Assembly (NCBI RefSeq): GCF_022601675.1
Contig: NZ_JAKVIL010000004.1
Span: 1 to 64,000, forward strand
DNA length: 64,000 nucleotides
Direction: 5' to 3'
Origin: Ancylobacter gelatini
Lineage (GTDB): Bacteria > Pseudomonadota > Alphaproteobacteria > Rhizobiales > Xanthobacteraceae
Positions within the stretch are counted from its first letter, which is position 1. Each line of letters starts with the position of its first letter. This document shows, piece by piece, positions 25,862-34,558 of the stretch. Both the position numbers and the translations under genes were made by a program. The notes beneath the pieces were generated by a model. It searched no databases and had not been told where the DNA came from. It saw nothing but the letters and a program-made list of their open reading frames with translations.

Positions 25862-26083
25862 ATGCGCGTCGCCCTGGCACAGCAGATCGAGGAAGTCGGC
25901 ACCACGCTCGAAGAGCGGCGGGTCGAGTACAGCAGCAAGATTGCGCGCCGGCAGCTCGGCGTGTCGCTCGCCGATTTCCGCGTGCGCCGCCTCACGGCCG
26001 CGCAGCGGACGCTCGAATGGCTCCAGCGCAACGAGATGCTGATCCGCCAGCGGTGCCCCGAACTGTTCGGAGGCGAGGAATGA
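25862..26083 (+). CDS. Hypothetical early phage protein
   Basis: A 73-residue helical, charged protein (EERRVEYSSKIARRQLGVSLADFRVRRL). The QLGVSLADFRVRR stretch could be a short DNA-binding helix pair, but this is weak. It overlaps the next gene by four bases (ATGA), so the two are coupled. Confidence 0.6.
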   Translation: MRVALAQQIEEVGTTLEERRVEYSSKIARRQLGVSLADFRVRRLTAAQRTLEWLQRNEMLIRQRCPELFGGEE

Positions 26084-26541
26084 ACCGGCGCCGCGACACC
26101 CGCACCCTCGACCTGTTTGCCGACTGGACGCCGCCGCCGGTCACCGACCGGCCGGACGAGCGCGTTCTGCGCGCCCGTACCCTTCGCGAGCGCATCGCGC
26201 TGGCGGTCGCCGAGGTACTGGAGGGTCAGCAACGCAGCCGCGAAGAGATCGCTGATGAAATGAGCACGTATCTCGGCGGCGAGGCTGTCTCCAAGGCCAT
26301 GCTCGACAACTATGCCTCTCAGGCCAAGGACGAACACACCATTTCGTTCGCCCGCCTCGTCGCGCTGTGCGCGGTCACCGGCGACCATCGTCCGCTCCAG
26401 CTCGCGCTGGACCCGCTCGACCGGGTCAGCATCGAAAGCCGCTATGTCGGCGCTATCCAGGAGGCGATGGCGCGCGAGCAGATGGAGCGCCTTGAGCGCC
26501 TCGCCCGTGCCGGCCGCCGCCAGTGGCGGGGTGCGCGCTGA
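26080..26541 (+). CDS. Putative HTH regulatory protein next to transposase
   Basis: A 153-residue protein. The middle (SREEIADEMSTYLGGEAVSKAMLDNYASQAKDEH) has the look of a small helix-turn-helix followed by an oligomerisation part, as in CII-like phage regulators; this is a resemblance by eye only. The C-terminus is a charged helix (QEAMAREQMERLERLARAGRRQ). AGGCGAGGA precedes the ATG. Its stop overlaps the transposase start, so it may help set transposase levels. Confidence 0.65.
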   Translation: MNRRRDTRTLDLFADWTPPPVTDRPDERVLRARTLRERIALAVAEVLEGQQRSREEIADEMSTYLGGEAVSKAMLDNYASQAKDEHTISFARLVALCAVTGDHRPLQLALDPLDRVSIESRYVGAIQEAMAREQMERLERLARAGRRQWRGAR

Positions 26542-28631
26542 TGACCATTGCGTCGGGCCGTGATCTCAACATCGGCGACATCGCCGCTCAGCTCGGCATC
26601 TCGCTGCGCGTGGCGCAGCAGCGCGCCAAGGAGGATGGCTGGCCGTATCGGATCGGCACAGGCACCGGGCGTCCGAAGGTGTACGACCTCGACACCCTGC
26701 CGGCCTCGGTCCGCAGCCAGATAGAGGCGCGGGCGGCGATTGAGGCCGCGAAGGTCGACACCTCGCGTCAGATTGCGATGGTGGAGACGTCAAATCTGAC
26801 GGCTCGTCAGCGCGCGGTTATGGAGGCGCGGGCCGCGCTGCTGCTCGATATCGACCGCCGCGTGCTGATCGAGGGCTCGTCTGTGACGGCGGCGGTGCGT
26901 GGGCTCGCAGCCGACAGCGCCGCCGGTAGGCTCGACCCTGCGCTCGCAGCGGCATGCGCCGTCGCCAATGACCGCTCCGGCGGCAAGGCCGTCGTCAAGG
27001 AACGCATCCTCTTCGCCTGGCGCGCCGCGAAAGCGGCGGGCGGGGTGCCCGCCCTTGCGCCAATTCCGACAAAGACCGCTCAGGATATGCCGGGCTGGTT
27101 CCGGGATTTCCTTCCACGCTACGCCAAGCCGACAAAGCCCAAGGTCGCCCGCGTGTTGGCTGAGTGGCAGCGAGCCGAGCCCGGTCGCGACCTGCCCTCC
27201 TATCAGCAGGTCCGCCGCGTGCTCGACAAGCTCGGCGCTATCGACAAGATGCGCGGCCGGGAAGGCGCGCAGGCACTCAAAGCGCGGCAAGCGTACACCG
27301 CGCGCGACGCTTCCGACCTGCTGCCGACATCAGTCTATGTTGCTGACGGCAAGACCTTCGACGCGGAGATCGCGCACCCGTTCCATGGCCGGCCGTTCCG
27401 GCCCGAGCTGACCACGATCATTGACGCGCACACCCGCCGCATTGTCGGGTTTTCGGCAGCATTGGACGAGTCCGCCGTTGCGGTGACCGATGCGCTCCGC
27501 GTTGCGTGCATGGGCTCGGGCATCCCGGCGATTTTCTACACCGATCGTGGCTCCGGCTATGTCAACGACACGATGGATGCCTCGCTAACCGGCCTGCTCG
27601 GTCGGCTCGGCATCACACCAATGCGGGCACTGCCCTACAACTCGCAGGCGAAAGGCATCGTCGAGCGGCTCAATCACGAATGGAGCCACCTCGCGCGTGA
27701 TTATGACACCTACATCTCGCGGGACATGGACCGCGAAGCGAAGAAAACGGCCCATCACGCGACCCGCCGCGAGATTGCCGTCGCCGGCACCTCCCGCCTG
27801 CTGCCGCGCTGGCCCGACTTTATCTCGGCCTGCATGCGCGCCATCGAAATTTACAACGCCCGGCCGCACCGTACGCTCGCATGGACCGTCGACGCCATCA
27901 CAGGCAAGCGCCGGCACATGACGCCCGACGAGGCGTGGCAGGCCGGGTTGGAAAGGGGTTTCGAGCCGATCACGGTCTCCGCCGAGGAGGCAAACGACCT
28001 GTTCCGGCCGTGGACCACCCGCAAGGTGTCCCGCTGCGAGATCGAGATTTTCACGAACACCTACTTCGCGCTGGAACTGGAGCCGTTCCACGGCGACGAG
28101 GTGATCGTGGCTTACGACCTCCAGGATGCGACCCGCATCTGGGTCCGTGAGATCGGGCTTAATGCCGATGGAGAGCGCGTTCCCGGCAAGCTGATCGCGG
28201 TCGCGCAATTCGAGGGCAACAAGACCCGCTACGTTCCGGTCTCGGCCGAGCAGGCGGCGATGGAAAAGCGCGCCGCTTCGCGCGAGCGCCGCCTCATGGG
28301 CCATGTCGAGACCGTGCGCGAGGAGCTGCGGCCGACGCTGTTGCTCGAAAGCCAGACGCCGATCGACCACCTCTCAAAGCTGCATCCGCTGGCGCAGGAC
28401 GATCGGGAGATTGTCGCGATGCCAGTGACCGTGCCGACGAACGGCCGGCCGACCTTCATCGACGACGTGCAGTACGCGCGCTGGCTGGTCGCCAATCCTG
28501 GCGCCGTCACCTCTGCCGACATCGCCTTCGTGCGCGACGAACTGCTCGGGTCCACTGCGGCCCGCGACGAGCTGCGCATTGCCGGCATCGACCTCGACAC
28601 GCTGCGCGACGTCGCGCAGCGCGCAGCCTAA
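26541..28631 (+). CDS. Mu-type DDE transposase (MuA-like)
   Basis: A 696-residue transposase. The N-terminal Mu-type DNA-binding domain (LNIGDIAAQLGISLRVAQQRAKEDGW, residues 9-60) is followed by further DNA-binding parts and an RNase-H-fold core with the triad D269 (VADGKTFD), D335 (YTDRGSG) and E375 (GIVERLN). The first two positions nearly equal those of MuA (269, 336), while E is closer than in MuA (392). The C-terminal third holds the beta-barrel and the region that contacts MuB. It integrates the phage and replicates it by transposition. The start overlaps the upstream stop (TGATG). Confidence 0.96.
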   Translation: MTIASGRDLNIGDIAAQLGISLRVAQQRAKEDGWPYRIGTGTGRPKVYDLDTLPASVRSQIEARAAIEAAKVDTSRQIAMVETSNLTARQRAVMEARAALLLDIDRRVLIEGSSVTAAVRGLAADSAAGRLDPALAAACAVANDRSGGKAVVKERILFAWRAAKAAGGVPALAPIPTKTAQDMPGWFRDFLPRYAKPTKPKVARVLAEWQRAEPGRDLPSYQQVRRVLDKLGAIDKMRGREGAQALKARQAYTARDASDLLPTSVYVADGKTFDAEIAHPFHGRPFRPELTTIIDAHTRRIVGFSAALDESAVAVTDALRVACMGSGIPAIFYTDRGSGYVNDTMDASLTGLLGRLGITPMRALPYNSQAKGIVERLNHEWSHLARDYDTYISRDMDREAKKTAHHATRREIAVAGTSRLLPRWPDFISACMRAIEIYNARPHRTLAWTVDAITGKRRHMTPDEAWQAGLERGFEPITVSAEEANDLFRPWTTRKVSRCEIEIFTNTYFALELEPFHGDEVIVAYDLQDATRIWVREIGLNADGERVPGKLIAVAQFEGNKTRYVPVSAEQAAMEKRAASRERRLMGHVETVREELRPTLLLESQTPIDHLSKLHPLAQDDREIVAMPVTVPTNGRPTFIDDVQYARWLVANPGAVTSADIAFVRDELLGSTAARDELRIAGIDLDTLRDVAQRAA

Positions 28632-28666
28632 CCGCCGCCTAAACCGTGAAAGGAGCGCAAACGACC

Positions 28667-29437
28667 ATGCGCAACGTCTTTGTCGAAACTGAAAATGTCG
28701 GCCGGTTCAACGGCGCCTTGAAGGTGCTGGAGCGTCGCGGCGCTGCTGAAAGCTGCCTGATGGTGGTGGACGGCCTGCCGGGGCTCGGCAAGACCACGGC
28801 CCTGCACCGCTGGGCCGCGCAGAACCAGGCGCTGTTCCTGCGCGCAAAGCGCGAATGGGATGCCGGCTGGTTCATCGACGACCTGCTCGCCCAGCTCAAT
28901 GTCGCCAAGCGCCATTCCTTCAAGGATCGTTTCCGGCAGGCAACGGAAGCGCTTGCCACCCGCCAGAGCGACTTCGCGATCCAGAAGCGCACCTTTGCGC
29001 TCGTCATCGACGAGGCCGACCATTTTTCCCGGTCGCAGCGGATCATGGAGACGATCCGCGACCTCAGCGACAGCATGGACCTGATCACCATCCTCGTCGG
29101 CATGGGCCGTATCCGCCACAACCTCACCGCCTTCCCGCAGATTTCCTCGCGCGTCGGGCAACGGGTCGAATTTGCGCCGGCTAGTCGCGACGACGTGGTC
29201 AAGCTGATCGCCGAGCTGTCGGACGTGCCGGTCGCCGACGATCTTGCCGGCTTCGTGCAGCAGGTCTCCGGCGGCTTCACCCGTGAGATCAAGGAGTCGA
29301 TCACGCTGATCGAGCGGTTCGGAAAGCGCAATGGTTATGGCGCCGACAACCCGCTGCCGCTCGGCGCCATGCGTGGCCAGGTTATCGGAACCAATCGCGC
29401 CAACGGCCATGCCGTCATCGTGCCGGAGGGCGTGTGA
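28667..29437 (+). CDS. Transposition target ATPase (MuB-like)
   Basis: A 256-residue AAA+ ATPase. Walker A is GLPGLGKTT at 36-44 and Walker B FALVIDEAD near 108-116; a sensor-type region ITILVGMGRIRHNL follows. MuB-type proteins coat target DNA, bring it to the transposase and give target immunity. It lacks the long N-terminal HTH region of Mu's own B (312 residues), like the shorter B proteins of other Mu-like phages. AGGAG stands 11 bases before the ATG. Confidence 0.93.
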   Translation: MRNVFVETENVGRFNGALKVLERRGAAESCLMVVDGLPGLGKTTALHRWAAQNQALFLRAKREWDAGWFIDDLLAQLNVAKRHSFKDRFRQATEALATRQSDFAIQKRTFALVIDEADHFSRSQRIMETIRDLSDSMDLITILVGMGRIRHNLTAFPQISSRVGQRVEFAPASRDDVVKLIAELSDVPVADDLAGFVQQVSGGFTREIKESITLIERFGKRNGYGADNPLPLGAMRGQVIGTNRANGHAVIVPEGV

Positions 29438-30012
29438 TGGCAGGCACCGCAACCCTGCTTGCCGCCGTGCTCGGGGCGATCGGCCGAGGCGCGCGGAGCA
29501 TCGATGATCTCGACGCGCACCTGCCTATCCGCCGCTCCGACATCCACAGGACGGTACATCGGCTTGTCCTGCGCAAGTTGATCGCGCGGGAAGAGGCCGG
29601 CACCTATCAGCTCACGGCGCAAGGCGTGAGTGTGCTCGAAGAGGGCAGGGTGCTGCGCAGCGGCAACTATCGCCCCTTGACGGGTCGACGGGCGCCGAAC
29701 CGCGACAGCTTCCGACAGCGCGCGTGGAATGCCATGCGCCTGCAACCTCGTTTCGAGGTCGACGATATCGTCATGCTCGCGCGCCGGGCCGACGACGGCA
29801 ATGCGATCCGCAGCGCCTATCGCTTCGTCGATCTACTCAAACGATCGGGGTATGTCGCCGTGCTGCCGGCGCGTGCAGAGCGGATCGGCAGCACATCGGG
29901 CGCCCGCGTCTTCCGCCTCGTGCGCGACACCGGCGAGATCGCGCCGATGCACCGTGAAAAGCTCGGCGTGATGTCCGATCTCAACACCGGCGAGGACTTC
30001 CCATGCCGGTGA
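29437..30012 (+). CDS. Winged-helix early phage protein
   Basis: A 191-residue protein. The first 70 residues read as a winged helix (DLDAHLPIRRSDIHRTVHRLVLRKLIAREEAGTYQLTAQG). A second helical part (VDDIVMLARRADDGNAIRSAYRFVDLLKRSGYV) also looks like a DNA-binding or dimerising wing. The role is unknown; comparable genes sit after B in Mu-like phages. Start overlaps the B stop (TGATG) after GGAGGG. Confidence 0.72.
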   Translation: MAGTATLLAAVLGAIGRGARSIDDLDAHLPIRRSDIHRTVHRLVLRKLIAREEAGTYQLTAQGVSVLEEGRVLRSGNYRPLTGRRAPNRDSFRQRAWNAMRLQPRFEVDDIVMLARRADDGNAIRSAYRFVDLLKRSGYVAVLPARAERIGSTSGARVFRLVRDTGEIAPMHREKLGVMSDLNTGEDFPCR

Positions 30013-30365
30013 AAACCTATCCGCAACTCGATGACCGCTGCCTCGCGCTGCTGCGCGAGGCGCTGGAGCGGTACGGCACCCGCGACGCCGTCGCCGAGCA
30101 GCTTGGCGTGTCTCGCACCGCCGTCTCGCAGGCGCTCAATGGCCGCTATCCGGCCGATGTCCGCCGGCTCGCGGCGAAGATCGTCGAGCGATTTGCCGAT
30201 CACATCGCGTGCCCTCACCTCGCCCGCGAAATTCGCTCGGCCGAGTGCGTCGAGCTGCGCGAGCGTCCGCTCACGCCGACCAGCCGCGAGGCTGTGAAGC
30301 AATGGCAGGCGTGCCGCGCCTGTCCCCTCAATCCCAACAAATCGGAGATCCGCAATGTCGGATGA
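30003..30365 (+). CDS. HTH protein with C-terminal cysteines
   Basis: A 120-residue protein. Residues 15-60 form a LacI/XRE-like helix-turn-helix (GTRDAVAEQLGVSRTAVSQALNGRY). The C-terminus has four cysteines (IACPHLA, AECVEL, ACRACPLNP) that could bind a metal ion. It overlaps its left neighbour by 10 bases and its right by 11. Role in early control is inferred from the fold only. Confidence 0.75.
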   Translation: MPVKTYPQLDDRCLALLREALERYGTRDAVAEQLGVSRTAVSQALNGRYPADVRRLAAKIVERFADHIACPHLAREIRSAECVELRERPLTPTSREAVKQWQACRACPLNPNKSEIRNVG

Positions 30366-30690
30366 AAGAGCGGCCGTCGACACGGCGGCCGTGACGCGGG
30401 CGGTGCGCACCGCGCGGCTGCTGTGCAGCTCGCGGCGGATGCAGACCGGGCTCAGCGTCGAGGAAGCGCAGAACCTCGGCCGTGTGCTGCTTGCGATGAA
30501 TCTCGCAGCGAATTCCGCTGCCGACCTGCTGCTCGCATTCGACCAGACCTATGACCCCGCCAATGACGAACAGACGGCCGCCTACGACGTCCGCGTGGCG
30601 GAGACACAGCAGAATCTTGCCGGCGTCCTGCTGACGCTCGGTTTCATCCAGTTCCCGAAAGAGGAGGCCACCGATGGCCAAGAAGGCTAA
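30355..30690 (+). CDS. Hypothetical helical early phage protein
   Basis: A 111-residue, mostly helical protein (VTRAVRTARLLCSSRRMQTGLS, AQNLGRVLLAMNLAANSAADLLLAF). No family recognised. It lies directly before gam, overlapping it by 17 bases. Confidence 0.65.
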   Translation: MSDERAAVDTAAVTRAVRTARLLCSSRRMQTGLSVEEAQNLGRVLLAMNLAANSAADLLLAFDQTYDPANDEQTAAYDVRVAETQQNLAGVLLTLGFIQFPKEEATDGQEG

Positions 30691-31204
30691 GACGCTCGCC
30701 GTCAACCTGCCGGTGCCGCAGTGCACAGAGGATGCGACCACGGCCATCGCCGATATCGGCGGGCTGAACCGTGAGATCGGTCGGCTCTCCGCCGATGCCA
30801 ACGACCAGATCGCCGATATCAACAGGGCGCTGGCCGACAAGGTGCTGCCGCTACAGGAGCGCGTCACTGCGCTGACTGAGGGGCTGAAGGTGTGGGCGGA
30901 GGCCAACCGGGCCGCGCTCACCAACGGCGGCAAGGTCAAGACCGCCAACCTCGTCACCGGAATCCTGTCCTGGCGAAACCTGCCGCCGAAGGTGGGGCTG
31001 CGCAAGGTCGAGGACGTCATTGCCGCCATCACGCGCATGGGGCTCGGCAAGAAGTTCCTGCGGACGAAGCAGGAGGTCGACAAGGAGGCGATGCTCAAGG
31101 ACCCGGAAAAGGCACGCACCGTGCCCGGCGTGACCGTCGGCTCGGCCGGCGAAGAATTCATCGTCGAGCCTTTCGAGGTCGACGCTCCCGGCGTCCAGGC
31201 TTGA
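30674..31204 (+). CDS. gam: Host-nuclease inhibitor Gam (Mu type)
   Basis: A 176-residue protein of the Mu Gam family, Ku-like dimers that bind DNA ends and block host exonucleases. Family features: a long N-terminal coiled coil (IGGLNREIGRLSADANDQIADINRALADK) and the conserved core ILSWRNLPPKVGLRKVEDVI, followed by FLRTKQEVDKEAMLKDPEKA. GAGGAGG gives a strong ribosome site seven bases before the ATG, so it is probably well translated. Confidence 0.93.
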   Translation: MAKKAKTLAVNLPVPQCTEDATTAIADIGGLNREIGRLSADANDQIADINRALADKVLPLQERVTALTEGLKVWAEANRAALTNGGKVKTANLVTGILSWRNLPPKVGLRKVEDVIAAITRMGLGKKFLRTKQEVDKEAMLKDPEKARTVPGVTVGSAGEEFIVEPFEVDAPGVQA

Positions 31205-31221
31205 CGGGGCGGAGCACGGTC

Positions 31222-31437
31222 ATGAGCAAACGCCCCGCACTCCCGAAAGTCTACGTCGCCACTTCATTCGGTCGCGCTCCGCAAGGCGCGCTTCTCGGTG
31301 CGGTTAAGACGCGGTCTGGCCGCTCGCGCCTTCGCGTACATCTGCAGGGTGCGACGCGCGCCATCGTCGTCGACCCCGGCCGGGTCTACCTCGACCGCGC
31401 CTCCGCGCTCGCCTCGCTCGGCGAGGTGCGGTCATGA
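31222..31437 (+). CDS. Hypothetical small basic phage protein
   Basis: A 71-residue basic protein (KVYVATSFGRAPQGALLGAVKTRSGRSRLRVHLQG) that looks like a small beta-rich fold. No family recognised. Its stop overlaps the next ATG. Confidence 0.55.
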   Translation: MSKRPALPKVYVATSFGRAPQGALLGAVKTRSGRSRLRVHLQGATRAIVVDPGRVYLDRASALASLGEVRS

Positions 31438-31784
31438 CGATAGGTCACGATCCCAGTCACTACGACGCCATGGCGCGTGAAGCGTTCTACGACAACGAAA
31501 TCGCCCCTGTGCTCGCCGCGCTCGGGCAGAAGTGCGAGGCACATGGCCTCAGCTTCCTTGCTGTTGCCGAGTGGAAGGCCGGTGAAACCGGCCATACCGG
31601 CACGGTCGCGGCCTCGGCCGGCTATGGCGTGCGACTGGTTCATGCAGAGATGCAGGCGCGTGGCAACGTCGACGTGCTGATCTTCGCCATCATGCGCGCC
31701 GCGCGCGAAAGCGGGCACTCGTCCGTGTGCCTCTCCATGTTGGGCGTGCCCCCGTGCGCCGGAGAGACGGAGGTGCGCCAATGA
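31434..31784 (+). CDS. Hypothetical early phage protein
   Basis: A 116-residue protein of mixed fold (MAREAFYDNEIAPVLAALGQKCEAHGLSFLAVAEW). No catalytic motif seen. Four-base ATGA overlaps on both sides place it in the coupled early train. Confidence 0.65.
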   Translation: MTIGHDPSHYDAMAREAFYDNEIAPVLAALGQKCEAHGLSFLAVAEWKAGETGHTGTVAASAGYGVRLVHAEMQARGNVDVLIFAIMRAARESGHSSVCLSMLGVPPCAGETEVRQ

Positions 31785-32095
31785 CCGCGCACCCCTTCGG
31801 CGCCGGCGCCGCCATTCCTGCCGAGCTGCGCCGCCTGGTCGGCGTGGTCGACGTCATCCTCGCCAGCCTGCCGGCGGTCGACCACAGCCGCCGCGACAGC
31901 CATGCCGAGCATCGGAAAGCGGCGGTGGCCGCGCTCGATGACCTCGCCCGAACCGAGGGCGCACGCTGGCGCGACAAGGGCTCGGAACTGTCTGTCACGC
32001 TCGGCGGCATCCGCGCCTCGTCGACGCGTGGTGCAGCAGCCGCGCTCCAGAACTGGCGGACGGCCGTCGCTCAGAAGATCGGGGGTGTGGGATGA
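31781..32095 (+). CDS. Hypothetical early phage protein
   Basis: A 104-residue helical protein (IPAELRRLVGVVDVILASLPAVDHSRRDSHAEHRK) with a C-terminal helix rich in Ala and Arg. No family recognised. Starts in a four-base overlap with its neighbour. Confidence 0.6.
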   Translation: MTAHPFGAGAAIPAELRRLVGVVDVILASLPAVDHSRRDSHAEHRKAAVAALDDLARTEGARWRDKGSELSVTLGGIRASSTRGAAAALQNWRTAVAQKIGGVG

Positions 32096-32343
32096 GGCGG
32101 ACCCGCTTGTTTCGCTATGCGCCGATGTCGCGGTGGACGGTCCCAATCGCCCTGCGGCGGATGGAATGCCGGATCGAGGACGCGAAGGCTGCTCTGGCCG
32201 ACATCGCCGGCATCTGGGGCGATGTAGACCAGGGCGCTGTCGACACCGCCGACCAGATCATCGTCGATCTAGATCGGTTCCTCGCGGATCAGAAGGCCAT
32301 GGTCGCCGAGAAGATCGCTGCCGGGGAGGACGTCGGACCATGA
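32092..32343 (+). CDS. Hypothetical early phage protein
   Basis: An 83-residue helical protein (MECRIEDAKAALADIAGIWGDVDQGAVDTADQIIVDLDRF). No family recognised. It is coupled to the nuclease gene by overlap. Confidence 0.6.
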   Translation: MRRTRLFRYAPMSRWTVPIALRRMECRIEDAKAALADIAGIWGDVDQGAVDTADQIIVDLDRFLADQKAMVAEKIAAGEDVGP

Positions 32344-32777
32344 GCCGGCTTTTCCCTTCGACCGCCCTCGTCGCGGTCCTGCTGATCTCCACCAGCGCCG
32401 GCGCCGGGATCTACGTCACCGATGGCGACACGATCATCGTCGACCGCGAGCGCATCCGCATCGTCGGGATCGACGCGCCGGAGACGCGCCGCTCCCGCTG
32501 CGACGACGAGTTGCGCCGGGGCCTTGAGGCCAAGGCGCGCGTCGTTGAGCTGCTGACGGCCGCCTGCGGGGCGCTGCCGGCGGCTCAAGCCTCGTGCATC
32601 GACATCGAGCGCCAGCCGAAGCGCGACCGCTACGGCCGCACGCTGGCGCGCATCCGGGTCGACGGCCGGGATCTCGGGGAGCGCCTCATCAGCGAGGGGT
32701 TGGTGCGGCCGTATATCTGCCCGAAGGGGCGGTGTCCGGCGCGCCAGCCGTGGTGCATGGCGGGGGATTGGCCATGA
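32340..32777 (+). CDS. Secreted staphylococcal-nuclease-like thermonuclease
   Basis: A 145-residue SNase-domain protein with a signal peptide (MSRLFPSTALVAVLLISTSA, cleavage near AGA-G). The catalytic set of micrococcal nuclease is present: DGDTI for calcium binding, R40 and E48 in RIVGIDAPET (same 8-residue spacing as R35 and E43), and R100 in DRYGRTLARI (R87). Four or five extra cysteines towards the end (YICPKGRCPARQPWC) may form disulfides. It should cut DNA or RNA in the periplasm or outside. It sits in the middle of the early region, an odd place for a secreted enzyme. Confidence 0.88.
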   Translation: MSRLFPSTALVAVLLISTSAGAGIYVTDGDTIIVDRERIRIVGIDAPETRRSRCDDELRRGLEAKARVVELLTAACGALPAAQASCIDIERQPKRDRYGRTLARIRVDGRDLGERLISEGLVRPYICPKGRCPARQPWCMAGDWP

Positions 32778-33523
32778 CGCGCGATCTCTCCCGTCTGAAA
32801 GCCCGCCTCGACGCCCTGCGCCGCATGACCACGGCGAACGGCTGCACCGAGGCCGAGGCGCTGAACGCGGCCGAGAAGGCCGCAACTCTCCTGGCCGAAC
32901 TCGGCATGTCGGATGTCGAGATCGACGCTCACCTTATGGGTGAACTGGAGATCGGCATCGGCAGCCGGCGCACGCCGATGGTCAGGGTGTACAACGCCAT
33001 CGCCACCTTCTCGGGGTGCAAGGGCTGGCTGCTGCGCCGAGAGCGCCGGCTCACCTATGTGTATTTCGGCGCTCCGGCGAACATCCTCATCGCGGAGTAC
33101 GTGCATGAGGTCTGCCGCCGCGCCGCCGATACCGCGACGCGCGGGTTCAAGCGGAGTGACGTCTATCTCCGCCGCCGTACCTCCAAGACCCGTGCCCACG
33201 CGTTGCGGGCTTTTCAAGACGGCTTTGCCATCGGCCTCGCCGGTCAGATCATGCTCGGCCTCTGGCGCCGGCATGGCGTCGCCGATCGCCCGCACGATGA
33301 ACGGCAGGCCGTGGTGACGGTCGCGATGGCGCCGGTCGAGGCCGAGCTGGCGCGGCGCGGCGTCGCATTTCGGAACCTGCCGGCCTTGAAGGTGCCGGGC
33401 CGACCATTCCGCGACGCGGCGCGCGGCGATGGCTATGGCGCTGGCCGGTCCGTCGACATCGATGCGCCGCTCGCCGGCGGTCGCGCTGGCGTCAGTCTCT
33501 TGACCTCGGGAGGCCGGCGATGA
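32774..33523 (+). CDS. DUF2786-domain phage protein
   Basis: A 249-residue protein. The N-terminal 45 residues match the DUF2786 pattern (LKARLDALRRMTTANGCTEAEALNAAEKAATLLAELGMS). The middle and end (VYNAIATFSGCKGWLLRRERR, FGAPANILIAEYVHEVCRRAADTA) are found with it in other phage proteins. Biochemical function unknown. Overlaps the nuclease stop by four bases. Confidence 0.8.
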   Translation: MTRDLSRLKARLDALRRMTTANGCTEAEALNAAEKAATLLAELGMSDVEIDAHLMGELEIGIGSRRTPMVRVYNAIATFSGCKGWLLRRERRLTYVYFGAPANILIAEYVHEVCRRAADTATRGFKRSDVYLRRRTSKTRAHALRAFQDGFAIGLAGQIMLGLWRRHGVADRPHDERQAVVTVAMAPVEAELARRGVAFRNLPALKVPGRPFRDAARGDGYGAGRSVDIDAPLAGGRAGVSLLTSGGRR

Positions 33524-33726
33524 TCCCGTCGCTCGATGCTCCGCTCACCACCAGGACACTCGTCGGGCTGCGCCAGCGCGCCCGCGAGGCCGCGCGCATG
33601 GCGCGACTCCTGAATGCGGCCGGTCATCGGGCGGCGGCGCTTGAAATGACCGAGGCGGCGATCCTGCTCGGCAGCGTCGTCAACATCCTGCGCAAGGATT
33701 TCGACCGGGCCGGGGGATGCAAATGA
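33520..33726 (+). CDS. Hypothetical small helical phage protein
   Basis: A 68-residue helical protein (LVGLRQRAREAARMARLLNAAGHRAAALEMTEAAILLGSVVNIL). No family recognised. Coupled to the methyltransferase gene by an ATGA overlap. Confidence 0.6.
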   Translation: MIPSLDAPLTTRTLVGLRQRAREAARMARLLNAAGHRAAALEMTEAAILLGSVVNILRKDFDRAGGCK

Positions 33727-34394
33727 CCGCCATGCTCCCCTTCGGCGCCCGCGCCATCATGTCCAGCCGGCAGGAGCCGCCGGACAGCCTCGATTTTTTC
33801 CCGACGCCGCCATGGGCGACGCGAGCGTTTGTCAAATTCGTGGCGCTGCCGATCCTCGGCGTAAATCCCGATCTGGACATCATCGACGAGCCGGCCTGTG
33901 GCGAGGGCCATATGGCCGAACCGCTGCGAGAGACTTTCCAGTTCGTCAGCGCCAGCGACATTCATCCCTACGGGTACGGAGAGGTCTCCGACTTCCTGTT
34001 CTCAAATGATGCATGTGATTGGGTTTTCACCAATCCGCCTTTCAATCTCGCCGTCGAGTTCGTTCGCAAGTCGCTCTCGGTCGCGTCTCGTGGCTGCGCC
34101 TTTCTTGTGCGGACGGCTTGGCTTCACACGGACGAGCGCCACCACCTCTTCACCGAGCACCCTCCGCACGTCGTCGCCTATTACACCGAGCGCGTCCCGA
34201 TGCATCGGGGCCGCTGGAAGCCGAAGGGCTCGACCGCCACGGATTATTGCTGGGTTTGCTGGGTGCGCGACGCCGCTCCGCGCCCTCCCATGTGGATACC
34301 GCCCGGCCAGCGCAAGCTGCTCACGCGCCCCGAAGATATCAGCCGCTGGTGCAAGCCGGCCGACCTGCCGCTGTTCGGGGAGGTCTCGCCGTGA
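33723..34394 (+). CDS. SAM-dependent DNA adenine methyltransferase-like protein
   Basis: A 223-residue protein with a motif I-like DEPACGEGHMAEPL (SAM binding, near residues 58-70) and a catalytic NPPF (VFTNPPFNLAVEF), the class of N6-adenine or N4-cytosine methyltransferases. PTPPWATRAFV near the start matches phage adenine methylases. No restriction enzyme is nearby, so it probably protects phage DNA from host restriction, as Mom does for Mu by another chemistry. Target site unknown. Confidence 0.82.
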   Translation: MTAMLPFGARAIMSSRQEPPDSLDFFPTPPWATRAFVKFVALPILGVNPDLDIIDEPACGEGHMAEPLRETFQFVSASDIHPYGYGEVSDFLFSNDACDWVFTNPPFNLAVEFVRKSLSVASRGCAFLVRTAWLHTDERHHLFTEHPPHVVAYYTERVPMHRGRWKPKGSTATDYCWVCWVRDAAPRPPMWIPPGQRKLLTRPEDISRWCKPADLPLFGEVSP

Positions 34395-34558
34395 AATGCA
34401 CCTGCTGCCGCGACACGCGCACCGTGCTCGACATCGAGGGTCAGCCTCGTCCGTGCAGCCGTTGCAATGGCGACGCATGGGATCGCTGGGCCGCATCGCG
34501 CCGTCCGAAGGCCCGCGTCTCCGTTCCGGTCCGGGATGCCGGCGAGGAGCGCAATTGA
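34391..34558 (+). CDS. Small zinc-ribbon-like protein
   Basis: A 55-residue protein starting at GTG 34391, which overlaps the methyltransferase stop (GTGA). Two CxxC pairs (CTCCRDTR and PCSRC) suggest a zinc knuckle of the DnaJ type. Basic C-terminus. Function unknown. Confidence 0.65.
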   Translation: MKCTCCRDTRTVLDIEGQPRPCSRCNGDAWDRWAASRRPKARVSVPVRDAGEERN

